Source of the DNA: Erysipelotrichaceae bacterium
Lineage (GTDB): Bacteria > Bacillota_I > Bacilli_A > Erysipelotrichales > Erysipelotrichaceae
Reading direction: 5' to 3'
NCBI GenBank assembly: GCA_017428765.1
Contig: JAFRQF010000023.1
Span: 62,001-126,000, forward strand
DNA: 64,000 nucleotides
The notes beneath the pieces are model-generated. The model searched no databases. It worked only from the letters and a program-made list of their open reading frames with translations, and had not been told where the DNA came from. The translations under genes were made by a program, and so were the position numbers. Positions 42,087-50,307 of the stretch are shown here, one piece after another. Position 1 is the first letter of the stretch, and each line of letters begins with the position of its first letter.

Positions 42087-42575
42087 ATGCTAAAGGTGCG
42101 TCTGACGCGTGAAGAAGATCTGTGCCGATTGGAAGAGATCTTTTCTTATGCCAGGAAACAGATGACATTGCATGGAAATCCCAGCCAATGGAAGAATGAC
42201 CGTCCTTCGATGGAACTGGTGAAAAAGGATATCATCAACGGAAATTCCTATGTCGTGGAAGATGAGGATGGGCAGGTCGTAGGCACCTTCACCTGGATCC
42301 CGGGCATCGAACCGACGTATCTGGACATCGATGGAAAATGGCTCGATGATGCCCCATACGGCACGATCCATCGCATTGCCGCTTCCGGAAAGAGAAAAGG
42401 CATCTTTGATGAAGCGCTGCGTTTTGCGGAAAGCTTCGGTATCGATGTGCGCATCGATACGCATAAGGACAATGCCGCGATGTTATACCTGATCGAGAAA
42501 CACGGCTTTCAAAGATGCGGGATCATCATCGTCGATGACGGAACGAAGCGGATCGCATTTCAGAAGAAGATATAA
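42087..42575 (+). CDS. GNAT-family N-acetyltransferase
   Basis: A 162-residue acetyltransferase with the GNAT layout: VRLTREEDLCRLEEIFSYAR at the N-terminus, VVGTFTWIPG strand 4, IHRIAASGKRKGIFDEALRF (acetyl-CoA region, with the Q/RxxGxG/A loop poorly kept) and IDTHKDNAAMLYLIEKHGFQ. TATAAT (42075-42080) ends 6 bases before the ATG and no proper ribosome site exists, so this is a candidate leaderless gene. Substrate unknown. Confidence 0.85.
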   Translation: MLKVRLTREEDLCRLEEIFSYARKQMTLHGNPSQWKNDRPSMELVKKDIINGNSYVVEDEDGQVVGTFTWIPGIEPTYLDIDGKWLDDAPYGTIHRIAASGKRKGIFDEALRFAESFGIDVRIDTHKDNAAMLYLIEKHGFQRCGIIIVDDGTKRIAFQKKI

Positions 42576-42584
42576 TAAAAGTAT

Positions 42585-43469
42585 ATGGATAAGGTATTGG
42601 TGATCGTCGGTCCTACGGCGGTAGGCAAAACAAGTTTCGGCATCCGCTGTGCGGATCTTTTCGACGGTGAGATCATCTCCGGAGATTCCATTCAGATCTA
42701 CAGGGGGCTGGATATCGGTTCGGCCAAGCCGACCAAAGAAGAGCTTTCCAAGGCGGTCCATCATCTGATCGACATCAAGGATGCCGATGAGTCCTACTCC
42801 GTCAAACAGTTTCAGGAATTGTGCAGAGAAAAGATCGCCGATATCACTTCAAGAGGGAAACTGCCGATCATCGTCGGCGGAACGGGGCTGTATATCAAGG
42901 CGGCCATGTATGACTATCATTTCTTTGAGGAAGAGGAAGAAGATGATCTTTATGAGGACCTGTCCAATCAGCAGATCTATGATCTTCTCTTGCAGAAAGA
43001 TCCCAAGGCTTTGGAAAAGATCCATGTCAACAACAGAAGAAGGCTCGTACGGGCTTTGAATATCTATGAGAAACACAAGAAAGGCATCTCGCAGATCAAG
43101 GACGAACAGGAACACAAGCCTGTCTATGACTGTGAGATCATCGGCCTGACTGCGCCGAGAGATGTACTGTTCAGGCGTATCAATGACAGGGTCGATCAGA
43201 TGGTGAACGACGGACTCGTTGAAGAGATACGGGGTCTGTTGGATCAGGGCATCGATTTCTCCATGCAGTCGATGCAGGGGATCGGCTATAAGGAATGGAA
43301 GGCCTATTTCAATAATGAAAAAAACAAAGAAGAATGTATCGAAGATATCAAGATCCATTCCCGTCATTTCGCAAAACGGCAATACACATTCTTCAATCAT
43401 CAGATGGATGTGAAGTGGTTCTGCGATACGAAGGAAGCACTGAATGAGGTGAGAAAATGGTTGATCTGA
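42585..43469 (+). CDS. miaA: tRNA dimethylallyltransferase
   Basis: A 294-residue enzyme that adds a dimethylallyl group to A37 of tRNAs reading U-starting codons. P-loop GPTAVGKTSFG at 9-19, the DSIQIYRGLDIGSAKPT motif, IVGGTGLYIKA and SMQGIGYKEW are all present. TATAAT (42571-42576) ends 8 bases before the ATG, overlapping the end of the acetyltransferase gene, and there is no ribosome site. It overlaps the next gene by 13 bases. Confidence 0.94.
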   Translation: MDKVLVIVGPTAVGKTSFGIRCADLFDGEIISGDSIQIYRGLDIGSAKPTKEELSKAVHHLIDIKDADESYSVKQFQELCREKIADITSRGKLPIIVGGTGLYIKAAMYDYHFFEEEEEDDLYEDLSNQQIYDLLLQKDPKALEKIHVNNRRRLVRALNIYEKHKKGISQIKDEQEHKPVYDCEIIGLTAPRDVLFRRINDRVDQMVNDGLVEEIRGLLDQGIDFSMQSMQGIGYKEWKAYFNNEKNKEECIEDIKIHSRHFAKRQYTFFNHQMDVKWFCDTKEALNEVRKWLI

Positions 43470-44167
43470 GCAGGATGGAATACCTGATCGGCAGGGAAAA
43501 GCTCGAAAAGGTTAAGAATAAAAGAGTGCTGGTCTGCGGTGTCGGGGGCGTGGGTTCTTTCGTGGCCGAGAGCTTGTGCCGTTCGGGACTTGGTTATATC
43601 ACGCTTCTGGATTATGACAAAGTGGAAGCTTCCAATCTCAACCGGCAGCTGATGACGACCAAAGACAATATCGGCATGTCCAAAGTCGGGGCATTGAAGA
43701 AACGCCTGGAAGAAGTATCGGACACGAAGGTCGATACGATAGAGACCTTCATCGATGAAAACTTCGTTCTGGATAAGGACTACGATTATGTCGTCGACTG
43801 CATCGACACGCTTACGGCGAAATTTGCGCTGGTGAAACTGTGTCACAAAAACAAGGTACCGGTCTTATCTTCCCTGGGTTCCGCGAGAAGATTAAAACCG
43901 GAAAACATCACGCTGACAAGTCTTGATAAGACCAGGAACGATCCGCTGGCCAAGGCCTTCCGGAATCTGGCAAAGAAAGAGAATTACCGCAAGAAGATCG
44001 AGGTGGTCTTCGTCGATACGCCGGCTGTCAAGACGAATGTCGTGAAAGAAGGAAATACCAACAAAGAAAAATACCCGCTGGGTTCGTCGATCTTCACGGT
44101 CGGCAGTGTGGGCTTATATATCGCATCGATCGTATATGAAAGACTGATCAATAAGGAGGATCTATGA
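43457..44167 (+). CDS. tcdA: ThiF-family tRNA threonylcarbamoyladenosine dehydratase
   Basis: A 236-residue E1-like ATPase of the TcdA/CsdL group, which cyclises t6A37 in tRNA. VLVCGVGGVGSFVAESLCRS is the nucleotide motif, LLDYDKVEASNLNRQL the catalytic Asp/Arg region, VVDCIDTLTAKFALV the later strand, and the family KPENITLTSLDKTRNDPLAK is present. It starts inside miaA with GAGGTGAG before the ATG, so two A37-modification genes are coupled. The stop overlaps the next gene (ATGA). Confidence 0.88.
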   Translation: MVDLSRMEYLIGREKLEKVKNKRVLVCGVGGVGSFVAESLCRSGLGYITLLDYDKVEASNLNRQLMTTKDNIGMSKVGALKKRLEEVSDTKVDTIETFIDENFVLDKDYDYVVDCIDTLTAKFALVKLCHKNKVPVLSSLGSARRLKPENITLTSLDKTRNDPLAKAFRNLAKKENYRKKIEVVFVDTPAVKTNVVKEGNTNKEKYPLGSSIFTVGSVGLYIASIVYERLINKEDL

Positions 44168-45855
44168 AATTTTCGGAATTTAAGTATGAACGGCTCAATT
44201 ATGAAGATATGAAGAACGAATTCGAGGGACTGCTCGGCACTTTGAAGGCTGCCGAAACGCCGGAAGCATTCATGGAGGCATTTGAAAAGATCAATGTCTT
44301 CCGCGGACATGTCTCCTCGATGCAGACCTTGTGTTCGATCCGTCACTCCATCGATACGTCCGATGAATTCTATGACAAGGAAAACGAATACTGGGACAAT
44401 ACGATGCCGTTACTTCAGGTCTATGAAGTGGAACTGGCGAAGTTCATGCTGGAAAACAAGTTCAGAGAAAAGCTCGATATCCCCAAGGCTTACTATCTGT
44501 CTTTGGAGAATACCTTGAAGTCGTTCTCGCCGGAGATCATCTCCGATATGCAGGAAGAAAACCGTCTGGCGACGGAATATGGAAAACTGAAGTCTTCCGC
44601 AAAGATCGAATTCAACGGTGAAGTCTACAACCTGGCATCGATCGCTCCTTTGATGAATGACGATGACCGCGAAGTAAGAAAACAGGCGACCATCGCCTAC
44701 AACCGTTTCTTTGAAGAGAATGAAACGAAGTTCGATGAGATCTATGACAAGCTCGTCAAAGTCAGAGACCGCATGGCGAAGAAGCTCGGTTATGAAAACT
44801 TCACACCGTTAGGCTATATCCGCATGAACCGTCTGGACTATGACAAGGATATGGTGAAGAATTACCGCGATCAGGTCATCGAAGACATCGTTCCGCTGAC
44901 GGTGGAATTACGAGAAAAACAGGCGAAGCGCATCGGTGTCGATTCCCTGAAGTGCTATGATATCGGCTACAACTTCAAGACCGGCAACCCGAAACCGCAT
45001 GGAAGCATCGACGAGCTTGTGAAGGCGGCATTACAGATGTATACCGAGATGTCAGAGGAGACTGCCGAATTCTTCAGGATGATGGTGGATGGACAGCTCT
45101 TTGATCTGCCTACCCGTCCGAATAAGGAGATGGGCGGCTATTGCACGGGCATCTATGACTATAAGGTGCCGTTCATTTTTGCGAACGCCAACGGCACATC
45201 GGGCGATGTCGATGTACTGACCCACGAAGCCGGTCATGCCTTCCAGGCCTTCTGTACCTTAAAGACAGTGACCATCCCGGATCTGAGTTTCCCGACCATG
45301 GAATCGGCCGAGATCGATTCGATGTCGATGGAGTTCTTCGCCCATCCGTGGAGCCATCTGTTCTTCAAGGAAGAAGCAGAGAAGTATCATTACTTTCATA
45401 TCGCCGATGCCTTGAAATTCTTACCTTACGGATGTCTGGTCGACCATTTCCAGCACGAGGTCTATGACCATCCGGAAATGACGCCGGAAGAAAGAAAGGC
45501 CTGCTTCCGCAGACTGGAGAAGATCTACAAGCCGGATGTCGATTATGAAGGATTCGACCTTCTCGAAAGAGGCGGCTTCTTCTACCGCCAGGGTCACATC
45601 TTCCAGTCACCGTTCTATTACATCGACTACACGCTGGCCCAGGTCTGCGCTTTACAGTTCTATGTCCGCATGCTGAAGAAGGATCCGGATGCCTGGAAAG
45701 ACTATGTTCATATCTGCGGACTGGGCGGAACCAGGACCTTTACGGAGATCGTAAAAGAGGCCCATCTGAAAGTGCCATTTGAAGACGGCTGTCTCAAGGA
45801 AGTTTCCGCAAAGATGAAAGAAGAACTTTCTTCTTACGATGATGCAAGGTTCTGA
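44164..45855 (+). CDS. M3-family oligoendopeptidase
   Basis: A 563-residue zinc metallopeptidase of the PepF/thimet type. The zinc motif HEAGH (H354, E355, H358) is followed by the downstream SAEIDSMSMEFF glutamate. The N-terminal part is helical and typical (MKFSEFKYERLNYEDMKNEF). AAGGAGG precedes ATG 44164. It is cytosolic and degrades short peptides. The gene is followed 2 bases later by the PNPOx-like gene. Confidence 0.92.
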   Translation: MKFSEFKYERLNYEDMKNEFEGLLGTLKAAETPEAFMEAFEKINVFRGHVSSMQTLCSIRHSIDTSDEFYDKENEYWDNTMPLLQVYEVELAKFMLENKFREKLDIPKAYYLSLENTLKSFSPEIISDMQEENRLATEYGKLKSSAKIEFNGEVYNLASIAPLMNDDDREVRKQATIAYNRFFEENETKFDEIYDKLVKVRDRMAKKLGYENFTPLGYIRMNRLDYDKDMVKNYRDQVIEDIVPLTVELREKQAKRIGVDSLKCYDIGYNFKTGNPKPHGSIDELVKAALQMYTEMSEETAEFFRMMVDGQLFDLPTRPNKEMGGYCTGIYDYKVPFIFANANGTSGDVDVLTHEAGHAFQAFCTLKTVTIPDLSFPTMESAEIDSMSMEFFAHPWSHLFFKEEAEKYHYFHIADALKFLPYGCLVDHFQHEVYDHPEMTPEERKACFRRLEKIYKPDVDYEGFDLLERGGFFYRQGHIFQSPFYYIDYTLAQVCALQFYVRMLKKDPDAWKDYVHICGLGGTRTFTEIVKEAHLKVPFEDGCLKEVSAKMKEELSSYDDARF

Positions 45856-45857
45856 TT

Positions 45858-46334
45858 ATGTTCAGGCAAATAAAAAGAGTAAAACAGGCATTGAACAAGG
45901 AAGAATGCCTGGAGATATTAAAGAAAGAGAAACGGGGTGTCTTATCGGTCCTGGGTGATGATGATTATCCCTATGGCATGCCGATCAATCATTATTATGA
46001 TGAAGATACCCATAAGCTATATTTCCATGGCGGAAGATACGGCCATAAGATCGATGCGATGCGCCGCCACGACAAGGCTTCCTTCTGTGTCTATGGCGAC
46101 GGCTTCATCGAAAACGACAACTGGTACCTGTGTTTCAAGTCCGTCATCGTCTTCGGGAGGATCGAGTTCATCGAAGATAAAAAGACCATCGAAGACATGT
46201 GCCGCAAGCTGTCGTATCACTTTACCGACAATGCGGAATATATCGAAAGCGAGATCGCCAAGGATCTTAACGGAACGCTGATGTTTTCTCTGTCGATCGA
46301 AGACATGCAGGGAAAATATGTGACTGAAAAATAA
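45858..46334 (+). CDS. Pyridoxamine 5'-phosphate oxidase-family (NimA-like) protein
   Basis: A 158-residue split-barrel flavin-binding protein. CLEILKKEKRGVLSVLGDDD, YPYGMPINHYYDEDTHKLYF and FHGGRYGHKIDAMRRHDKASFCVYG are the family's FMN-binding pattern. Only an AAGG lies upstream, but the gene begins 2 bases after the peptidase stop, which suggests coupled translation. Likely a flavin-dependent reductase of unknown substrate; relatives include 5-nitroimidazole reductases. Confidence 0.85.
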   Translation: MFRQIKRVKQALNKEECLEILKKEKRGVLSVLGDDDYPYGMPINHYYDEDTHKLYFHGGRYGHKIDAMRRHDKASFCVYGDGFIENDNWYLCFKSVIVFGRIEFIEDKKTIEDMCRKLSYHFTDNAEYIESEIAKDLNGTLMFSLSIEDMQGKYVTEK

Positions 46335-46346
46335 TACGGAGGCAAC

Positions 46347-47627
46347 ATGAAATACGCATTCATCAACGGGATCATTCTCGATGGAACCAGGGATATGGAA
46401 CCTGTAAAGGGCAAGACCATCCTTGTAAGCAACGATAAGATCATCGACATCATCGACGGGAACGCCGCCGATCCGACCTACGAAACGATCGACCTGCAGG
46501 GTTCCTATATCATGCCTGGTCTCATCAATATGCATGTCCATCTGGCGGGAAACGGCAAACCGCAGAAGAAACAGCGTGACAACACCAAACTCGTGAAGCT
46601 GTTATTCTCCAATCCGATCTCGGCTGCCGTGGCACACTCCATGGTGCGCAATTACGCAAAGCTTGAACTGCTGTCCGGCGTAACGACCATCCGTACGGTC
46701 GGCGGTCTCAAAGACCTCGATACGAGAGTCCGCGATGAGATAAAGGAAGGAAAATGCATCGGTCCGCGCATCGTCGCATCCAATCAAGGCATTTCCGTCC
46801 CTCATGGCCACATGGCGGGATCGGTAGCGATCTGCGCCAACAGCATTCAGGAGGCCAAAGACCAGGTCGATACTTTGAAGAAACAGGGTGCCGATTTCGT
46901 CAAACTGATGATCACCGGCGGTGTCCTGGATGCCAAGGAAAAAGGCACACCGGGTGAAATGAAGATGAAGCCGGAAATGATAAAGGAAGTCTGCGATTAC
47001 GCGCATTCCCTTGGCTATATCGTTGCCGCCCATGTCGAATCGCCGGAAGGCGTGAAGATCGCCTTGCAGAACGGCGTGGATTCGATCGAACACGGTGCCA
47101 AGCCGGATGAAGAGACGATCCGGCTGTTCAAGGAAAGGAATGCCTTCTTATGTACGACGCTTTCCCCGGCTCTTCCATACGCCTTGTTTGACCGCAAGGT
47201 ATCCAACGCTTCGGAAGTCGAACAGTACAACGGCAATCTCGTCTTTGAAGGGATCATCGAATGTTCCAAGGCAGCACTTGAAAACGACATCCCGGTGGCT
47301 CTTGGAAACGACGTCGGCTGTCCATGGGTCTCCCAATACGATTTCTGGAGGGAGCTCGTTTACTTCCACAAATATGTCGGCGCTTCGCCAAAGCTTGCCT
47401 TACATACGGCAACGGCACGAAATGCGAAGCTTCTGGGTCTTGACGATGTGACCGGAACGATCGAAAAAGGCAAGTGTGCCGATCTGATCGTCACTACCGG
47501 AAACCCGCTGGAAGATCTCTGTGCACTTGCTAACGTGAGGATGGTCATGTCGATGGGCAGGCTCATCAGAGATCCTTCCTTCAGGAAGAACCCTGTGATC
47601 GCGGAAGAACTGGATAAATTCTTATAA
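46347..47627 (+). CDS. Metal-dependent amidohydrolase (imidazolonepropionase-like)
   Basis: A 426-residue amidohydrolase of the prolidase/imidazolonepropionase-like group. Metal ligands: HVHLAG (MHVHLAGN), KLMITGG with its carbamylated-lysine candidate, AAHVESPEG, DSIEHGA and ALGNDVG. C-terminal ALHTATARNAKLLGLDD and GTIEKGKCADLIV are typical. ACGGAGGCAAC precedes ATG 46347. Substrates in this group include Xaa-Pro or Xaa-Arg dipeptides; the one here is unknown, though the neighbouring oligopeptidase fits peptide turnover. Confidence 0.88.
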   Translation: MKYAFINGIILDGTRDMEPVKGKTILVSNDKIIDIIDGNAADPTYETIDLQGSYIMPGLINMHVHLAGNGKPQKKQRDNTKLVKLLFSNPISAAVAHSMVRNYAKLELLSGVTTIRTVGGLKDLDTRVRDEIKEGKCIGPRIVASNQGISVPHGHMAGSVAICANSIQEAKDQVDTLKKQGADFVKLMITGGVLDAKEKGTPGEMKMKPEMIKEVCDYAHSLGYIVAAHVESPEGVKIALQNGVDSIEHGAKPDEETIRLFKERNAFLCTTLSPALPYALFDRKVSNASEVEQYNGNLVFEGIIECSKAALENDIPVALGNDVGCPWVSQYDFWRELVYFHKYVGASPKLALHTATARNAKLLGLDDVTGTIEKGKCADLIVTTGNPLEDLCALANVRMVMSMGRLIRDPSFRKNPVIAEELDKFL

Positions 47628-47638
47628 AGGTAGTTTTT

Positions 47639-49297
47639 ATGAAATACAATGCAAAGATCATCAATCTGGATAACCGGGTCATCACCTTTGAAAACGAGGT
47701 CCGGCTTGAAGATATCCTTGATCAGGTAAAGGATGAACTTCCTTATCCTGTCTATCTGGCAAAGCTCGATAATGCCTATCGTGCGCTTACCCATGTCACG
47801 GAACATGACTGCAGCATTGAGTTCCTCGATATGCGCAACCAGGAAGCCTGGCTGGTCTATCAGAATGCCTTGATCCTGATCTTCATCAAGGCCGTGCATG
47901 ACCTGTTCGGCAAGAAGGTACTGGTCACCGTCAACAATTCCTTGAACAAGGGCCTTTACATCACTTCGACCCACAAGTTCTCCAAGGAGGACGTCGAAGC
48001 CACCAAGGTAAGGATGCGCGAACTTGTCGATCAGGATATCCCGATCGTCAAGGAGCACCTGACCAAGGAAGGCGCCAGGATACTGGCCAGGAAGCAGAAG
48101 CTCACGGAAGCGGCACAGCTGGTGGAATCGATCACCAACATCGATGACATCGAGATCTATTCTCTGGAAGACGAACTGCAGATCTTCTACAATCTCTTGG
48201 TCCCGTCGACCGGCTATGTGCAGATCTTCGACATCGACATCTACAAGAACGGTCTGATCTTACGCTATCCGCATCCTGCCGATCCGGCACATATCGCTCC
48301 TTACGAGGAACAGGAACTCTTATATACCGCATTTTCGGAAGCGACCAGATGGGGACAGATCATGGGCGTCAACTTCGTCTGTGACCTCAATGAGCGCATC
48401 CTCTATGATGATGTGGCGGAAATGGTCCTGATGCAGGAAGCCTTACATGAAAAAAGGATCTCCGATATCGCCGATATGATCAAAGAGAAAAAGGCGAGGG
48501 TCATCCTGATCTGCGGACCGAGCTCTTCGGGCAAGACGACATTTGCCAAACGTCTGTGCGTGCAGCTGCACGTCAACGGCTACAAGACCCTGTACATGGG
48601 TACGGATGATTATTACAAGGAGCTCGATGAAAGAGTCTACGACGAGAACGGGGAAGTCGACCTTGAAAGCATACGGGCCATCGATACCAATCTGTTCATG
48701 AAAAACATCCGCGATCTGCTCGATGGCAAGGAAGTGGACTTACCGCACTTCGACTTCAATCAGACGAAGAAGGTCTACGGTACGCGCATCACAAAGATCT
48801 CCAAGGAGACTCTGATCGTCATCGAAGGGATACACGGTATGAACGATGCCTTAACGGCAAATATCGAGGAAAAGGAAAAGTTCAAGATCTACATCTCGCC
48901 GTTCACCCCGATCTCGATCGATCACCACAACCGCATCTCGACCACCGATGCCAGGATGTTAAGAAGGCTGGTGCGTGACTACAAGTTCCGCAATTCGCCG
49001 GCCCAAAGGACGATCGGCATGTGGCCGAAAGTCCGTGCATCGGAAGATGCCAACATCTTCCCATACAATTCCAAGGCGGACGTCTTCTTCAATTCCAACT
49101 GCATCTATGAGTATGCGGTCTTAAAAAAATACGCTGAGCCTTTGCTGAAGCGTATCAAACGTGAAGAACCGGAGTATGGGGAGGCACAGCGGATGCTGGC
49201 GTTCTTAAAATACTTTGACCCGATCTATGATGAATACATCATTCCGAACAACTCGATCTTAAGAGAGTTCATCGGCGGGTCAGTCATCGTCAAATAG
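47639..49297 (+). CDS. Nucleoside (uridine-type) kinase with ThrRS-like N-terminus
   Basis: A 552-residue protein. The N-terminal about 200 residues look like the TGS plus editing-like module of threonyl-tRNA synthetase (LAKLDNAYRALTHVTEHDCS; GARILARKQKLTEAAQLVES in linker), and residues about 285-480 are a P-loop kinase of the uridine kinase family: VILICGPSSSGKTTFAKRL, YMGTDDYYKELDERVYDENG, LPHFDFNQTKKVYG and VIEGIHGMND. This fusion is common in Firmicutes and some other bacteria. It starts 11 bases after the amidohydrolase gene and ends in a terminator shared with the regulator gene. Confidence 0.88.
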   Translation: MKYNAKIINLDNRVITFENEVRLEDILDQVKDELPYPVYLAKLDNAYRALTHVTEHDCSIEFLDMRNQEAWLVYQNALILIFIKAVHDLFGKKVLVTVNNSLNKGLYITSTHKFSKEDVEATKVRMRELVDQDIPIVKEHLTKEGARILARKQKLTEAAQLVESITNIDDIEIYSLEDELQIFYNLLVPSTGYVQIFDIDIYKNGLILRYPHPADPAHIAPYEEQELLYTAFSEATRWGQIMGVNFVCDLNERILYDDVAEMVLMQEALHEKRISDIADMIKEKKARVILICGPSSSGKTTFAKRLCVQLHVNGYKTLYMGTDDYYKELDERVYDENGEVDLESIRAIDTNLFMKNIRDLLDGKEVDLPHFDFNQTKKVYGTRITKISKETLIVIEGIHGMNDALTANIEEKEKFKIYISPFTPISIDHHNRISTTDARMLRRLVRDYKFRNSPAQRTIGMWPKVRASEDANIFPYNSKADVFFNSNCIYEYAVLKKYAEPLLKRIKREEPEYGEAQRMLAFLKYFDPIYDEYIIPNNSILREFIGGSVIVK

Positions 49298-49304
49298 TAA
49301 AAGG

Positions 49305-49335
49305 GGACCGTCTACTGACGGTCCTTCATTTTTTC
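49305..49335. terminator. Shared terminator between kinase and iron-regulator genes
   Basis: GGACCGTC-TACT-GACGGTCC, perfect 8 bp, followed by TTCATTTTTTC on the + strand; the stop codon of the minus-strand gene is in the loop region. Confidence 0.8.
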
Positions 49336-49680
49336 TTTGATCTTTTCAAACGTCTCATCGGAGATGACGTGTTCGATGCGGCAGGCATCGTCTTCCGCCG
49401 TCTCGGGCGATACGCCCAGGTCGATGAAGAAAGATGTCAGAGTTTTGTGGCGCTCATAGATCTTATTGGCGATCGCAAAGCCTTTTTCTTTTAATGTGAT
49501 GTAGCCTTCCTCCGAAATGTCGATGTAATCTTCTGCTTTGAGATTTTTCATCGCTCTGGAAATGGAGGGCTTGGAAAAATTCATCTTACGACAGATGTCG
49601 ATCGAACGGACGTGCTCAAGCTGCTGCGAAAGCACATGGATCGTCTCGAGATACATTTCTGCTGATTCCTGAATGTTCAT
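49312..49680 (-). CDS. DtxR/MntR-family metal-dependent regulator
   Basis: A 122-residue repressor. N-terminal winged helix: ESAEMYLETIHVLSQQLEHV, VRSIDICRKMNFSKPSISRA as the recognition region, and EGYITLKEKGFAIANKIYER. The dimerisation/metal domain has E/H ligands in ERHKTLTSFFIDLGVSPETA, EDDACRIEHVISDETFEKI. The SH3-like third domain is absent, as in MntR. Divergent from the feo operon, whose promoter carries two matching palindromes, so it is probably the ferrous-iron (or Mn) sensor for feo. Its own promoter has TATAAT and a perfect palindrome CCTTTTAAAAGG (49721-49732). Confidence 0.9.
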   Translation of the reverse strand: MNIQESAEMYLETIHVLSQQLEHVRSIDICRKMNFSKPSISRAMKNLKAEDYIDISEEGYITLKEKGFAIANKIYERHKTLTSFFIDLGVSPETAEDDACRIEHVISDETFEKIKEKMKDRQ

Positions 49681-49720
49681 ATTGATTTCCTTTGTTTCTT
49701 TCCTCCATTATAGCCCAAAG

Positions 49721-49732
49721 CCTTTTAAAAGG
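49721..49732. promoter_or_regulatory. Perfect palindrome upstream of metal-regulator gene
   Basis: CCTTTTAAAAGG, in the region upstream of the minus-strand TATAAT; candidate operator for an unknown factor, differing from the GTTAG-N6-CTAAC boxes of feo. Confidence 0.35.
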
Positions 49733-49766
49733 TATTGAAACGCTCCGAAAAAAGTGAAAAGAACGG

Positions 49767-49821
49767 TTGACAGGTTAGATATTGCTAACTAAAATATATG
49801 TATGAGTTAGCAGATACTAAC
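49767..49821 (+). promoter_or_regulatory. feo promoter with two DtxR-type operators
   Basis: TTGACA (49767-49772) and TAAAAT (49790-49795) are exactly 17 bases apart. Operator 1, GTTAG-ATATTG-CTAAC (49774-49789), fills the spacer; operator 2, GTTAG-CAGATA-CTAAC (49806-49821), lies at about +5 to +20. Both have the same 5-6-5 palindrome, in line with DtxR/MntR boxes, 32 bases apart (three helical turns). Confidence 0.85.
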
Positions 49822-49839
49822 CTAAGGAGGCTGTTGTTT

Positions 49840-50052
49840 ATGTTGCCACTGACTTTTGCTGAGAAAAATGAGATCAATGTGATCAAAAAAGTAGGCGGAA
49901 AAGGCGAGACGAAAAAGCATCTCGAAGACATGGGTTTTGTCACGGGCGCGCTGGTCAGCGTCATTTCCGAAGTCAACGGTTCTTTGATCGTCAATATCAA
50001 GGACAGCAAAGTGGCTCTGGATAAGCAGCTGGCTTCCAAGATAATGATCTGA
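49840..50052 (+). CDS. feoA: FeoA protein (first copy)
   Basis: A 70-residue SH3-like FeoA-domain protein: LPLTFAEKNEINVIKKVGGK, then TKKHLEDMGFVTGALVSVIS and a final ALDKQLASKIMI. ATG 49840 has AAGGAGG 9 bases upstream; an in-frame ATG at 49798 lies within the promoter region. FeoA assists FeoB in Fe2+ uptake, probably by binding its cytosolic part. Confidence 0.88.
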   Translation: MLPLTFAEKNEINVIKKVGGKGETKKHLEDMGFVTGALVSVISEVNGSLIVNIKDSKVALDKQLASKIMI

Positions 50053-50067
50053 TTCAGGAGGGTGAAT

Positions 50068-50289
50068 ATGAAGACATTAAGAGATGTTGCGATCGGCGAT
50101 ACCTGCAAGGTCAAGAAACTGCATGGAGAAGGCGCTGTCAAGCGCAGAATCATGGACATGGGTGTGACCAAAAACGTTGAAGTTTATGTCCGCAAAGTCG
50201 CTCCGTTAGGCGATCCGATCGAAGTTACCGTCAGAGGCTATGAACTCTCGATCCGTAAGGAAGACGCCAAGATGGTAGAAGTTTATTAG
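50068..50289 (+). CDS. feoA: FeoA protein (second copy)
   Basis: A 73-residue FeoA-domain protein with the fuller family signature: LRDVAIGDTCKVKKLHGEGA, VKRRIMDMGVTKNVEVYVRK, APLGDPIEVTVRGYELSIRK. AGGAGG lies 6 bases before ATG 50068. A pair of different FeoA copies before FeoB is common in Firmicutes. Confidence 0.92.
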   Translation: MKTLRDVAIGDTCKVKKLHGEGAVKRRIMDMGVTKNVEVYVRKVAPLGDPIEVTVRGYELSIRKEDAKMVEVY

Positions 50290-50307
50290 GAATAGGGGGA
50301 AAAATCG

